A DNA stretch of 41,460 nt from Aldersonia sp036524855 (GTDB taxonomy: Bacteria; Actinomycetota; Actinomycetes; Mycobacteriales; Mycobacteriaceae). The position numbers and the translations under genes were made by a program. Positions 32,396-41,178 of the stretch are shown here, in pieces. The notes below the pieces were generated by a model, which saw only the letters and a program-made list of their open reading frames with translations, did no database searches and had not been told where the DNA came from. Where the stretch lies: positions 1 through 41,460 of the forward strand of contig DATDBL010000216.1 of assembly GCA_036524855.1 (NCBI GenBank). Direction: 5' to 3'. Every line of letters starts with the position of its first letter. The first letter of the stretch is position 1.

Positions 32396-33175
32396 CTACC
32401 GCATCGACCACTGCGGCGCACGCTTCTCCTGAAACGCCGCGACCCCCTCGCGGATGTCGTCGGTGGTGAACGCGAGGGCGAGTTGAGACTGCAGCGCGGT
32501 CAGGGCGTCGGCGAGGGACATGTCGCGAGTGTTATTGATCGCGTGCTTGCCCATCCGCATGAGCAGCGGCGATTTCGTCGCCAGCTTGCGGGCCCAGTCC
32601 GCCACGGCGGCGTCGAACTCGTCGGCGGGAAAGACCCGGTTCACGATGCCGAGGTCGAGGGCCTCGGCCGCAGTGATCGACTCCCCCATCATCATCAGTT
32701 CGTTGGCCTTGAGCCGTCCGACGTTGCGGTAGATCAGCGCCGAGATCATGAACGGGAACACGCCGACGTTGATCTCGGGGCAACCGAACCGCACGGACTC
32801 CTTCGCGAGGACGAAGTCGCACGCCAACGCCAACCCGAAGGAGCCTGCGAGCACGTCCCCGTTCGCCGCGCACACCACCGGTTTCCCGAGCCCGGCGATC
32901 AGCTGGTAGAGCCGCGGGAACCGTTCCAGCCCGGCGTATTTCGCGATGACGGGCACGTCGCTGGCGAACGCCTTGAGGTCACCGCCGGCGGAGAAGACGC
33001 GCTCGTGCGACGAGGTGAGCACGACGACGCGGACGTCGTCGTCGCAGCGGGCTTGCTCCAGCACGGCGAGCAGGTCGTCGAGCAGGTCGTCGGACAGCGC
33101 GTTGCGGGTCTCGGGCCGGTTCAGCGTGACGGTCGCGACGTGGTCGGCCACAGCGTAGAGCACGGGGTTCGACAT
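32396..33175 (-). CDS. Enoyl-CoA hydratase/isomerase family protein (EchA-like)
   Basis: A 259-residue crotonase. It has NRPETRNALSDDL, the first oxyanion-hole block FSAGGDLKAFA and the second VCAANGDVLAGSFGLALACD, then FGCPEINVGVFPFM and a C-terminal FQEKRAPQW. The PEINVGVFP form suggests a true hydratase or isomerase side activity but the catalytic Glu pair is not certain. It is the third gene of a minus-strand unit after the wax ester synthase and hydrolase genes; ten bases separate it from the hydrolase gene. In M. tuberculosis echA14 lies in the corresponding place, as I recall. The 130 bases to the convergent SDR gene hold no clear gene. Confidence 0.92.
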   Translation of the reverse strand: MSNPVLYAVADHVATVTLNRPETRNALSDDLLDDLLAVLEQARCDDDVRVVVLTSSHERVFSAGGDLKAFASDVPVIAKYAGLERFPRLYQLIAGLGKPVVCAANGDVLAGSFGLALACDFVLAKESVRFGCPEINVGVFPFMISALIYRNVGRLKANELMMMGESITAAEALDLGIVNRVFPADEFDAAVADWARKLATKSPLLMRMGKHAINNTRDMSLADALTALQSQLALAFTTDDIREGVAAFQEKRAPQWSMR

Positions 33176-33185
33176 GGAAGTCCTT

Positions 33186-34133
33186 TCAGGCGGCGAGGTG
33201 CTCGCCGATGGCGGCGCCGGTGCGGTCGAGTGCCTGCAGCCACGGTGCGTGCCCGGCTCCGGCGATGCGCACCAGCCGCGAGTCCGGGATCGACACGATG
33301 GACCGGGCGGCCGCGACGGGGCGCTGGAAGACGTCGTCGTCGCCCCACACCAGCAGGACGGGTTGGCGGATGCGGGCGAGCGCATCGGTGTCGAGTTGGA
33401 CGCTCGGGCGCACCGACCACCGCACCAGCGCGTGGAAGAAGCCGGCGATGCTGGCGGCGTTGCCGGTGCGGGCGCCGATCAGTTTCAGGGTCGCAACGAG
33501 GGCAGGGTCGGCGTGCCGGAGCGCACCGGCACCGAGCGCGAGGTCGTTGTTGCGCTGGAACTGCCGGTCCGACATCGGAATCGACAGCACCCGCGGCCCC
33601 ACCTTCGGCAGGGCGAGCACCCGCATCACCGGGACGGGTTTGACGCCTTCGAACGCGGCGCCGGGGGCACCGAGCAGGACCACGCGGCGCACCCGCGGCC
33701 CCAGGTCCAACGACGCGTACAGCGCGATCTGCGCGCCGAGGGAGTGCCCGACGACGTCGACCTCGGCGGCGTCGAGGCCGTCGAGCACCGAGCGCAGCAC
33801 GGCGGCGACGTGCACCCGCAGGTCGAGCGACGGCGCGAGCAGGCACGGGTCGGACAGGCCGTGGCCGGGCCAGTCGAGGGCGACAACGTGCCGGTCACGC
33901 AGGAATCCCAGCAGCGGCGCCGCGAGGACGCTCGCGGAGGCTATGCCGTGCAACAGCAGGACCGTGGGCCGGTCGTTGGGGGCGCCGAACTCCATCACCC
34001 GGACCCGGACCGGGCCGGCGCCGCTGTCGACGGTAACCATCCTCTCCGTCCCGGTGACGCCGTAGGCGGCGTAGGCCTGCTGTTCACTGGACCGGATCCG
34101 CGCGTCGAGTTCCGCGGGTGAGGGTCGGGTCAT
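33186..34133 (-). CDS. Alpha/beta hydrolase
   Basis: A 315-residue alpha/beta-hydrolase with VLLLHGIASAS for the oxyanion hole, VALDWPGHGLSD, the nucleophile elbow VVGHSLGAQIAL, and the catalytic His in GAGHAPWLQ near the end. No signal peptide is seen, so it acts in the cytosol. It overlaps the wax ester synthase gene by ATGA, so it may act as an esterase or lipase on the lipids made or as an acyl-transfer partner. The corresponding place in M. tuberculosis holds lipQ, but that is a different subfamily. Confidence 0.9.
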   Translation of the reverse strand: MTRPSPAELDARIRSSEQQAYAAYGVTGTERMVTVDSGAGPVRVRVMEFGAPNDRPTVLLLHGIASASVLAAPLLGFLRDRHVVALDWPGHGLSDPCLLAPSLDLRVHVAAVLRSVLDGLDAAEVDVVGHSLGAQIALYASLDLGPRVRRVVLLGAPGAAFEGVKPVPVMRVLALPKVGPRVLSIPMSDRQFQRNNDLALGAGALRHADPALVATLKLIGARTGNAASIAGFFHALVRWSVRPSVQLDTDALARIRQPVLLVWGDDDVFQRPVAAARSIVSIPDSRLVRIAGAGHAPWLQALDRTGAAIGEHLAA

Positions 34134-35545
34134 CGCTGCACCCGCCGATCCGTCTGGCCAAGGGCGAGGACCTCGTCGAAGCCCTCACGCAGCGCCAGTT
34201 CGAGGGCGTCGGCGTCGGGGAAGCACTGCGGGTCGACGTTGAGCCCGAGGCAGCAGGTGTCGCCGTAGGTGATCATCGCGACCATGGCGGCCACGCCCGG
34301 GCGTGGGCCGAGCGGGTACATCGCGGTGACCTGCGCGCCGGCGAGCGAGACCGGGTCGGTGAGCCCGCGGATGTTGGAGATCTGCAGGTCCGAACTGGTG
34401 GTCATGCTCGCCGAGAGTTCGATGATCGCCGCGGTGGGCAGTCGGGTGAGCATCGGCGAGAGCTGGTCGAGGAACCCGATGGCCGGTTCTTCCTTGGCCT
34501 CGAGCACGAACTCGCGGATGGCGTGGATCCGCGCGACCGGGTCCTTCTCGGAGCCCGGGGCGGGCAGCCGGATCCCGGCGAAGCGGTTGCCGCCGAGGGG
34601 GTCGTTCTCGCGGCGCAGGCTCACCGGCATCGCGACGACGACATGCTCGGCGGCGGGCACGCCCACCCGTTCGTGGTAGCGGCGGATTCCGCCCAGGATG
34701 GCGGCGACGAAGGCGTCGTTGACCGATCCGCCCGCGGCGGCGCCGGCGGCCTTCAGCCCGCTCAGCGGGACGTCGAGGGTGTGCAGGCGGTGGCCCCAGC
34801 TGCGGTCGGACAGGATCGGCGAGTCCGCCGACGCGGGCGCGGCCAACATCCGGCCCAGCGACCGCAGGTACCGGGTGGCGCCACCGAGAGAGCCCCCGGG
34901 GTCGGCCAGGGTCCGCGCCGACACGCTGAGTCCAGTCCGGGCCACGCCGATCGCGCGTCCCGGCACCGACAGGGCCGCGCCGGCCAGCAACCCGAGCGAG
35001 GAGGCACTGCGCCGCTCGCTCGTCGCGGGGACCGCTCCGTCGTCGCCGGCGTGCGCGAGGCGCAGCAGCTGGACCAGGCCCATCCCGTCGGTGAGGCTGT
35101 GGTGGAAGCGGAACGCCACCGCGGCGGCGCGGCCACCGTCGAGGCCGGTGATCAGGATCATCTCCCACGGCGGGCGGGTCCGATCGATCAGCTCGTCCCA
35201 TTCCCGGTCGCACAACTCGAGCAGCTGTTGGCGGGTGCCCGGATGCGGCAACCGCACGTGTCGCAGGTGCTCCTCGACCGCGAAATCCGGATCCGGCGAC
35301 CACACCGGCTGGACCACCGGCACCGGGGGTTCCACGACCCTGTCGCGCAGCCGGGGAATGCGCGCCGTCGTGTGCTCGACGGCGTTCACGAAGCGGGTCC
35401 AGTCCGGCTCACTGTCGAGGATCTCGAGCAGGATGCCGGTCGAGCGGGTGCGGTGATCCTGCTCCGCGCGCCACATCAGCCCCTCCCACGCCGACATGCT
35501 CGCGGGCCCGCCCCACTGTGCCGCCTCGTCTGCCGCGTCTTCCAT
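34130..35545 (-). CDS. Wax ester synthase/acyl-CoA:diacylglycerol acyltransferase (WS/DGAT)
   Basis: A 471-residue bifunctional acyltransferase of the actinobacterial WS/DGAT family. The active-site HHxxxDG is HHSLTDG at residues 148-154. The C-terminal block SNIRG and the PLGPRPGVA region are also family marks. It esterifies acyl-CoA to a diacylglycerol or fatty alcohol on storage-lipid particles. ATG 35545 follows AGGAG. The gene is divergent from plsC and plsB homologues, the enzymes that make the diacylglycerol precursor, which gives a tidy triacylglycerol-synthesis locus. An open frame extends rightwards through the promoter into the antisense of plsC, but it is not coding there. Confidence 0.93.
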   Translation of the reverse strand: MEDAADEAAQWGGPASMSAWEGLMWRAEQDHRTRSTGILLEILDSEPDWTRFVNAVEHTTARIPRLRDRVVEPPVPVVQPVWSPDPDFAVEEHLRHVRLPHPGTRQQLLELCDREWDELIDRTRPPWEMILITGLDGGRAAAVAFRFHHSLTDGMGLVQLLRLAHAGDDGAVPATSERRSASSLGLLAGAALSVPGRAIGVARTGLSVSARTLADPGGSLGGATRYLRSLGRMLAAPASADSPILSDRSWGHRLHTLDVPLSGLKAAGAAAGGSVNDAFVAAILGGIRRYHERVGVPAAEHVVVAMPVSLRRENDPLGGNRFAGIRLPAPGSEKDPVARIHAIREFVLEAKEEPAIGFLDQLSPMLTRLPTAAIIELSASMTTSSDLQISNIRGLTDPVSLAGAQVTAMYPLGPRPGVAAMVAMITYGDTCCLGLNVDPQCFPDADALELALREGFDEVLALGQTDRRVQR

Positions 35546-35564
35546 TTTTGGTCTCCTAGAAGTA

Positions 35565-35586
35565 TGGTTAGACCAAATACTAACCA
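35565..35586. promoter_or_regulatory. Inverted repeat TGGTTAG-N8-CTAACCA in the divergent lipid promoter
   Basis: A perfect 7-bp inverted repeat with an 8-base spacer lies 20 bases from the WS/DGAT start and 59 bases from the HAD-PlsC start. Its size is that of a TetR-family operator, and the minus-strand -10-like CATACT (35566-35561) overlaps it. No TetR gene lies nearby, so the regulator is encoded elsewhere. Compare the sites at 31404 and 39134. Confidence 0.6.
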
Positions 35587-35644
35587 CATCCGATCCGTTG
35601 CGGAAGACCCCGCCCGATCGACCGAGCACGAAAGTGATGCGCGC

Positions 35645-37096
35645 ATGACGCTCGACGCAGAGTTGGAGGCGATCCGCCTCGCACCCCAGGGACCGACGGT
35701 GGGGGCCTTCTTCGACTTCGACGGCACCCTGATCGACGGCTACTCGGCGGAGGCGTTGTACTCGCACCGGCTGCGCAACTTCGAGGTCGGGCTGCCCGAA
35801 CTCGCGGCGACCGTCAAGTCGGCGGTGGGGCCGACGCTGACCGAGGAGCAGTTCGGCGACCTGGTCACCCGCGGCATCGGCGGCTGGACCGGACGACCCG
35901 TCGACGACGTCGAGGAGCTCGGCCAGCGCCTGTTCGTGCAGGGCATCGCGGGATCGCTGTTCCACGAGGCGTGGCGCCTCGTCAAGGCGCATCAGCGACG
36001 CGGGCACACGGTCGTCATCGCGACCTCGGCGACCCGCATGCAGGTCGCTCCGCTGGCCCGCGAGATGGGCGTGGAGCAACTGGTGTGCACCGAACTCGAG
36101 GAGCGCGGCGGCCTGCTCACCGGGCGGGTCGCCGGCCGGCCGCCGTGGGGCGCGGGCAAGGCCGCCCGGGTCCGCGAGGTCGCCGCCGACGCCGGCGTCG
36201 ACCTCGACCGCTCGTTCGGCTACGCCAACGGCAACGAGGACGTGGCGTTCCTCGAGACCGTCGGCAACCCGCGCGCGGTGAACCCGCAGGACCGCCTCGC
36301 CGAGCACGCCAAGTCCCGGAACTGGCCGGTACTGCGGCTGCGACGCGGACCCGGCCGGCTGGACCCGATGCCCGCGCTGCGGACCGCCGCGATGTACGGC
36401 GCGCTGGCCGGATCCAGCCTCGCCGGCGTCGCGGTCGGCATGCTCACCGGCCGCCGTCGGCGCGGGATCGATTTCGCAACCACCATGTTCGCCCACGTCG
36501 GGTCGGCGCTGGGGGATGTCGACATCGAGGTCACCGGCGAGCACAACGCCTGGGCGCAGCGGCCCGCGGTGTTCCTGCTCAACCACCAGAGTTCGCTGAT
36601 CGACCTGCTGGTCATGACGTGGCTGCTGCGCGGCGGATTCACCGCGGTTGCGAAACGCGAACTCGCCGACGTGCCGGTGGTCGGCACCATACTGTCGGCG
36701 GCCGAATTCGCCTTCGTCGACCGCGCCGACAGCGATCGCGCCCGCGACGCGCTCGAGGAGGCGAAACAGCGCCTGGCCGACGGGGTCTCGATCGTCATCT
36801 CCCCGGAGGGCACCCGCTCGCTCACCCCACGCGTCGGCGAGTTCAAGAAGGGCGCCTTCCACCTCGCCATGCAGGCGCAGGTGCCGATCGTGCCCGTCGT
36901 CATCCGCAACGCCGGTGAACTCATGTGGCGCAACGCCAAGACGGCACGGACGGGCACTGTCGAGGTGGTCGTGCACGAGCCGATCCCGACCGTCGGCTGG
37001 ACCAAGGCCGACCTCGACCGCACGGTCTCCGACGTGCACGACCTCTACGTCGACACGCTCGAGCAGTGGCCGACTTCGGTGGCGGCGACGCGATGA
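35645..37096 (+). CDS. HAD phosphatase-PlsC fusion: 1-acylglycerol-3-phosphate acyltransferase with N-terminal SerB-like domain
   Basis: A 483-residue two-domain protein. Residues 20-235 form a HAD-IB phosphatase-like domain: FDFDGTLID with nucleophile Asp24 and Asp26, then ATSATRM, and a GNEDVAFLE loop. Residues 265-475 are a PlsC acyltransferase: the HX4D motif is NHQSSLID with His314 and Asp319, and the second block is SPEGTRSL. It makes phosphatidic acid; the HAD domain may dephosphorylate it or a related lipid, giving diacylglycerol for the WS/DGAT next door. The same fusion is known as Rv2483c in M. tuberculosis. A hydrophobic stretch at 253-276 may anchor the protein. Its stop overlaps the next start by ATGA. 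Confidence 0.93.
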   Translation: MTLDAELEAIRLAPQGPTVGAFFDFDGTLIDGYSAEALYSHRLRNFEVGLPELAATVKSAVGPTLTEEQFGDLVTRGIGGWTGRPVDDVEELGQRLFVQGIAGSLFHEAWRLVKAHQRRGHTVVIATSATRMQVAPLAREMGVEQLVCTELEERGGLLTGRVAGRPPWGAGKAARVREVAADAGVDLDRSFGYANGNEDVAFLETVGNPRAVNPQDRLAEHAKSRNWPVLRLRRGPGRLDPMPALRTAAMYGALAGSSLAGVAVGMLTGRRRRGIDFATTMFAHVGSALGDVDIEVTGEHNAWAQRPAVFLLNHQSSLIDLLVMTWLLRGGFTAVAKRELADVPVVGTILSAAEFAFVDRADSDRARDALEEAKQRLADGVSIVISPEGTRSLTPRVGEFKKGAFHLAMQAQVPIVPVVIRNAGELMWRNAKTARTGTVEVVVHEPIPTVGWTKADLDRTVSDVHDLYVDTLEQWPTSVAATR

Positions 37097-38937
37097 CGCT
37101 CCCGAACCGTGTGCTCGGCCGCGTCCGCCGACTCACCTCCCGCCCCGGGGATCCACCGGTCGTCGAGGCAGTGCTCGGCAGCGACGACTTTGTTTCGGAG
37201 GCAACCGAACTCGCCCGCGACATCGGTGTTCCGGTCACCGATGTGGTCGCCGAGGTCCGCCAGCACCTGCTGGAGATGTCGGCGACGCACAGCGACACCG
37301 TGCTCTACCACTGGGGCAAGCTCGGTCAGTGGATGCTGCGGGGTTACGACCGTCTCGTCGACGAGGAGGCCATCGCGAACCTGCGCGCCCTCGACCGGGA
37401 ACATTCGCTGGTCTTCCTCATCTCGCACCGCTCGTACCTCGACGAATGGGCGTTCCCCAGCGCGCTCACCGAACTCGGCGTGCATCCGCCGTTCGGGTTC
37501 GCCGGCGCGAACCTCAACTTCTTCCCGCTCGGCACCCTCGCACGGCGCACCGGCATGGTGCACATCCGGCGCACCACCGGCGACGTGCCCGTCTACAAGT
37601 TCGCGCTGCGCCGGTTCATGCGGCAGATGGTCGCGGACCGCTCGAACATGATCTGGTCGATCGAGGGCGGCCGCTCCCGCACGGGCAAGCTGCGTCCACC
37701 GCGGCTGGGTCTGCTGCGTTACGTCGCCGACGCCGTCGAGGAACAGCCCGGATCCGATGCGCTGCTGGTGCCGGTCTCGCTGCTCTACGACCAGTTGCCG
37801 ACGCACGAGGTCGAGAAGATGACCGCCGAGGCGCGCGGGCTGGGCAAGACACCCGAGGACCTATCGTGGTTCCTCAACTACGCGCGCGGGCTGCACCAGC
37901 GGCTCGGCCGAATCTACGTCGACATCGGCGAACCCATCGATCTCGCCTCCCGGATGCGTGAACTACGGGCCGAGTCCTCCGACGCGACCGCGGTGGAACG
38001 GGTCGCCGTGCAGGTGTCGCACCACATCAACACCGCCACGCCGGTCACCCCGACCGCCGCGGTCTGCATCGCGCTGCTCGCCGCCGATCGCGCGCTGACC
38101 CTCGACGAGGTCATCGCGACCGTCGCGCCGCTGGCCGGGTATCTCGCTGCCCGCAACTGGCCCACCGCCGGCGCGGCGAACCTCACCGACCGCGCCACCG
38201 TCCGACGTGCCCTGCAGGACCTGGAACGGTCCGGCGTACTCACCAGCTACCACGGCGACACGACCGTGTGGTGGATCGAGCCGACACAGCACCTCGTCGC
38301 CGCGGTCTACCGCAACAGCGCCATCCACGCCCTGGTCGAACGCGCGATCCTCGAGGTCGCTTTGGAGACCGCCACCGAGGACTCGCCGTTCACGGCGCTC
38401 GATCACGCGCTGCGGCTGCGGGACCTGCTGAAGTTCGAGTTCTTCTTCGCCGGCCGCGACCACTTCGCCGGTGCGCTGCAGAACGAACTCGACCTGCTCG
38501 CCGTTGACGACCACCAGCGCCTGGACGCCCTCGACTCCGACAGCGCCCGAACCTGTCTCGAGCACGCGGACATCCTTTTCGCACCGCTGGTGCTGCGCCC
38601 GTTCGTCGACGCCTACGCCGTCGTCGCGCAGGAACTCGCCGACCTCGCCGACACCCCTGAGGTGGACGAGAACTGGTTCATCGAACGGTGTCTCGTCCGG
38701 TCGCGGCAGTGGGCACTGCAACGCAAGAACGCCAGCGAGGAATCGACGTCGGCCGAGATGTTCCACACCGCGATCCGCCTCGCCCGCCACCTCGGGTTGC
38801 TCGACAACTCGCAGGGAAACCTTGCCGAACGGCGGGGCGCGTTCCTCGGCGAGATCCAGGCGATCCGGGAGCATATCGGGCGGCTCGCGGTACACGACGC
38901 GGTCGCACCGCGGGTGGCTGCTCTCCGGGAGTCATGA
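37093..38937 (+). CDS. plsB: Glycerol-3-phosphate 1-O-acyltransferase (PlsB-like)
   Basis: A 614-residue acyltransferase, shorter than the 800-residue enterobacterial PlsB but like mycobacterial PlsB2. The HX4D catalytic motif is SHRSYLDEWAF with His112 and Asp117; the glycerol-3-phosphate and acyl-CoA binding blocks are GANLNFFPLG and IEGGRSRTGK. It catalyses the first acylation of glycerol-3-phosphate at the membrane. Its ATG at 37093 overlaps the stop of the HAD-PlsC gene, so the first two steps of glycerolipid synthesis are translated together. It ends 23 bases before a large hairpin. Confidence 0.93.
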   Translation: MTLPNRVLGRVRRLTSRPGDPPVVEAVLGSDDFVSEATELARDIGVPVTDVVAEVRQHLLEMSATHSDTVLYHWGKLGQWMLRGYDRLVDEEAIANLRALDREHSLVFLISHRSYLDEWAFPSALTELGVHPPFGFAGANLNFFPLGTLARRTGMVHIRRTTGDVPVYKFALRRFMRQMVADRSNMIWSIEGGRSRTGKLRPPRLGLLRYVADAVEEQPGSDALLVPVSLLYDQLPTHEVEKMTAEARGLGKTPEDLSWFLNYARGLHQRLGRIYVDIGEPIDLASRMRELRAESSDATAVERVAVQVSHHINTATPVTPTAAVCIALLAADRALTLDEVIATVAPLAGYLAARNWPTAGAANLTDRATVRRALQDLERSGVLTSYHGDTTVWWIEPTQHLVAAVYRNSAIHALVERAILEVALETATEDSPFTALDHALRLRDLLKFEFFFAGRDHFAGALQNELDLLAVDDHQRLDALDSDSARTCLEHADILFAPLVLRPFVDAYAVVAQELADLADTPEVDENWFIERCLVRSRQWALQRKNASEESTSAEMFHTAIRLARHLGLLDNSQGNLAERRGAFLGEIQAIREHIGRLAVHDAVAPRVAALRES

Positions 38938-38960
38938 TCGTCGGGGCGTGCTCTCCATCG

Positions 38961-39019
38961 CCGAGAGGGTAACCAGTGTCGGTTTCCGAGCCGGATTCCG
39001 ACAATGGTTGCCCTCTCGG
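38961..39019. terminator. Large hairpin, 22-bp stem, after plsB
   Basis: The arms 38961-38982 and 38998-39019 pair at 20 of 22 positions around a 15-base loop, which itself holds a small TCCG/CGGA repeat. No T-run follows. Being 24 bases after the plsB stop, it is most simply a factor-dependent or mycobacterial-type terminator, or a 3' mRNA stabiliser. Its near-perfect long stem is also like a small repeat element. Confidence 0.6.
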
Positions 39020-39127
39020 CACTTCGCGGAACGCCCGACGGCGCGCGGCTGCGAGTCGGGCAGCCGAATCGAACCACGATTCAGCAACACATTCAGTTGC
39101 CCCAAGCCTGTCTGAAAGGTACGCTGA

Positions 39128-39151
39128 TATAAATGGTCAGTCCTAATGACC
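39128..39151 (+). promoter_or_regulatory. -10-like TATAAA and GGTCA-N7-TGACC dyad before the BadI-like gene
   Basis: TATAAA lies at 39128-39133; no convincing -35 is seen 16-18 bases upstream. Directly after it GGTCA (39135-39139) and TGACC (39147-39151) form an inverted repeat placed at the expected transcription start, a usual site for a repressor. It resembles the element at 31404 in its TGGTCANNCC...GACC layout. Confidence 0.45.
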
Positions 39152-39196
39152 GCAGCACGGGCTCGAGAACTCGATTGGGAAGGACACCGAAGTCTG

Positions 39197-39991
39197 ATGG
39201 CCGAATTCTCCGATATCACCTACGAGGTGGACAACGGACTGGCTTGGATCACCATCAACCGACCGGAGCGCTACAACGCGTTTCGCGCGCAGACCGTGGA
39301 CGAGTTGGTGTTGGCGTTCAAGCGCGCCTGGGCGAGCAGCGACGTCGGGGTCATCGCACTGACCGGTGCCGGCGACAAGGCGTTCTGCGCCGGCGGTGAT
39401 CAGAAGCAGCGCATGGAGACCGGAGACTACGGTCCGTCGGCGAGTGGGCTGTTCGAGGTCGAGGCGCTGCACCGGGTCATCCGCGACGCGCCGAAGCCGG
39501 TCATCGCGGCCGTCAACGGCCTCGCCATCGGCGGCGGCCACGTCCTGCACGTGCTCTGCGACCTGACCATCGCCGCCGACACCGCGCAGTTCGGCCAGAA
39601 CGGTCCCCGGGTCGGCTCGTTCGACGCGGGGCTCGGATCGGGTTACCTAGCCCGCGTGGTCGGCGAGAAGCGCGCCCGCGAGATCTGGTTCATGCTGCGC
39701 CGACTGTCCGCGCAGGAGGCGATGGAGTGGGGCCTGGTCAACAAGGTGGTTCCCGCCGCGGACCTGCGTGACGAGGTCCGCGCCTGGGCCGATCAGATGC
39801 TCGACTTCTCCCCGACAGCGCTCAAGGTGCTCAAGCAGTCGATGAACACCGACACCGAGCACTTCGTCAGCATCGGCACGATGGCGTACTCGACGCTGGA
39901 GATCTTCGGCGAGACGCCCGAGGCGCGCGAGGGCATCACCGCCTTCAACGAGAAGCGCAAGCCCGATTTCAGCGCGTACCGGGGCAAGTGA
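39197..39991 (+). CDS. BadI-like 2-ketocyclohexanecarboxyl-CoA hydrolase (crotonase fold)
   Basis: A 264-residue crotonase that resembles BadI of Rhodopseudomonas, and MenB, much more than a hydratase. The order DITYEVDNGLAWITINRPE, AFCAGGDQ, GGGHVL, CDLTIAADTAQFGQ, the YLARVVGEKRAREIWFM block and TALKVLKQSMNTDT runs parallel to BadI. BadI opens the six-membered ring of 2-ketocyclohexanecarboxyl-CoA to pimelyl-CoA. I prefer ATG 39197, as BadI begins at this point; ATG 39146 would lie inside the dyad and extend the protein by 17 residues. It overlaps the acyl-CoA dehydrogenase gene, so the unit looks like an alicyclic acid degradation operon. The true substrate may be a substituted ring from a terpenoid acid. 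Confidence 0.82.
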   Translation: MAEFSDITYEVDNGLAWITINRPERYNAFRAQTVDELVLAFKRAWASSDVGVIALTGAGDKAFCAGGDQKQRMETGDYGPSASGLFEVEALHRVIRDAPKPVIAAVNGLAIGGGHVLHVLCDLTIAADTAQFGQNGPRVGSFDAGLGSGYLARVVGEKRAREIWFMLRRLSAQEAMEWGLVNKVVPAADLRDEVRAWADQMLDFSPTALKVLKQSMNTDTEHFVSIGTMAYSTLEIFGETPEAREGITAFNEKRKPDFSAYRGK

Positions 39992-41127
39992 TGCGGTTCT
40001 CGACCGAGCAAACCGAGTTCGCGGCAGCGCTTCGTGACTATTGCCGCCGCGAACTCGCCACCGTGGCGCAGCGCGACGCGGTCACCGAGGGCGGCACGCT
40101 GTCCAACAGCCCGCAGGTGCTGGCCGCGATGGCGCAGAACGGCTGGCTGGGCGTGTCGTTGCCGGAGGAATACGGCGGTGGCGGCGCGGGATTCGTCGAC
40201 GAGTGCATATTCCTCGAGGAGTCCTCGCGCGGCCTCGCTCCGATCACCGGTTACTCCACCGGCCTGACGGCGGCGCAGACCTACCTGCGCTGGGGCACCG
40301 ACGACCAGAAGAAGACGATCGTCACCAACCTCGTCCACGGACGGCTCGAGGCGATCGCGTTGAGCGAGCCCGGTGCCGGATCGGACCTGGCGGGGCTGCG
40401 GGTCAGCGCGCGCCTCGACGGCGACCGGTACCTGATCAACGGGCAGAAGACATGGATCTCGGCGGCGCACGTCGCCGAGCACATTCTCGTACTGGCGCGT
40501 GAGGACTCCTCGGGCACCAAGCATCAGGGCCTCACCCTGCTCATGGTCCCGACGAACTCGCCGGGACTGACGATCCGCGGGATCGAGACCATGGAAGCGC
40601 ACACGTGCAACGACGTGTTCTTCACCGACGTCGAGGTCCCGGCGTCCGCCGTCGTCGGAACGCCCCGCGACGCGTGGAAGCAACTGATGCGCGGGCTCAG
40701 CATCGAGCGGCTGATCATCGCCGCGATGAGCGTGGGGTCGGCGCAACGCGCGCTCGACGACGTCATCGAGTATTCGCGCGGTCGTGAGCAGTTCGGTCGA
40801 CCGATCTCCAGCTTCCAGGCGCTTCGCCACCGCATGGCCGACCTGGCCACCGACATCGAAATGGCACGGGTGTTCCTCTACGACGTCGCCGACAAGATCG
40901 ACGCCGGACTCGAGGACCACCTGTCCCGGGAGAGCGCGATGGCGAAGATGCGTTGCACCGAGGTCGCGAAGAACACCGCGCTCGAGGCAATGCAGATGAT
41001 GGGCGGCTACGGCTACGCCCGCGAGTACGGCATGGAGGGCCAGGTCCGCAAGGTGCTCGCACCCCCGATCTACGGCGGAACCAACGAGATTCAGCGCGAG
41101 ATCATCTCGAAGAGCCTGGGTCTGTAA
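39991..41127 (+). CDS. Acyl-CoA dehydrogenase (FadE type)
   Basis: A 378-residue acyl-CoA dehydrogenase with LSEPGAGSD and INGQKTWIS for FAD and substrate binding, and the C-terminal YGGTNEIQREII. At the base position used in medium-chain enzymes (YEGT) it has Gly362; instead Glu239 in GLSIERLII matches the Glu used by isovaleryl-CoA dehydrogenase. This favours a branched or cyclic acyl-CoA, such as a cyclohexanecarboxyl-CoA type substrate. The start is ATG 39991 (TGATG overlap) or GTG 39988 (GTGA overlap). It belongs to the BadI-like operon. Electrons go to an electron-transfer flavoprotein not encoded here. Confidence 0.92.
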   Translation: MRFSTEQTEFAAALRDYCRRELATVAQRDAVTEGGTLSNSPQVLAAMAQNGWLGVSLPEEYGGGGAGFVDECIFLEESSRGLAPITGYSTGLTAAQTYLRWGTDDQKKTIVTNLVHGRLEAIALSEPGAGSDLAGLRVSARLDGDRYLINGQKTWISAAHVAEHILVLAREDSSGTKHQGLTLLMVPTNSPGLTIRGIETMEAHTCNDVFFTDVEVPASAVVGTPRDAWKQLMRGLSIERLIIAAMSVGSAQRALDDVIEYSRGREQFGRPISSFQALRHRMADLATDIEMARVFLYDVADKIDAGLEDHLSRESAMAKMRCTEVAKNTALEAMQMMGGYGYAREYGMEGQVRKVLAPPIYGGTNEIQREIISKSLGL

Positions 41128-41178
41128 ACCGCCGATACGATCGACACCACGACAGCTTCGACAGACAAGAGGTTCACG

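Noticed and set aside
34118..35644. Plus-strand extension of the HAD-PlsC frame to 992 residues, and the matching minus-strand extension of WS/DGAT
   Set aside because: Each extension is antisense to the other real gene and crosses the divergent promoter; both real starts are internal.
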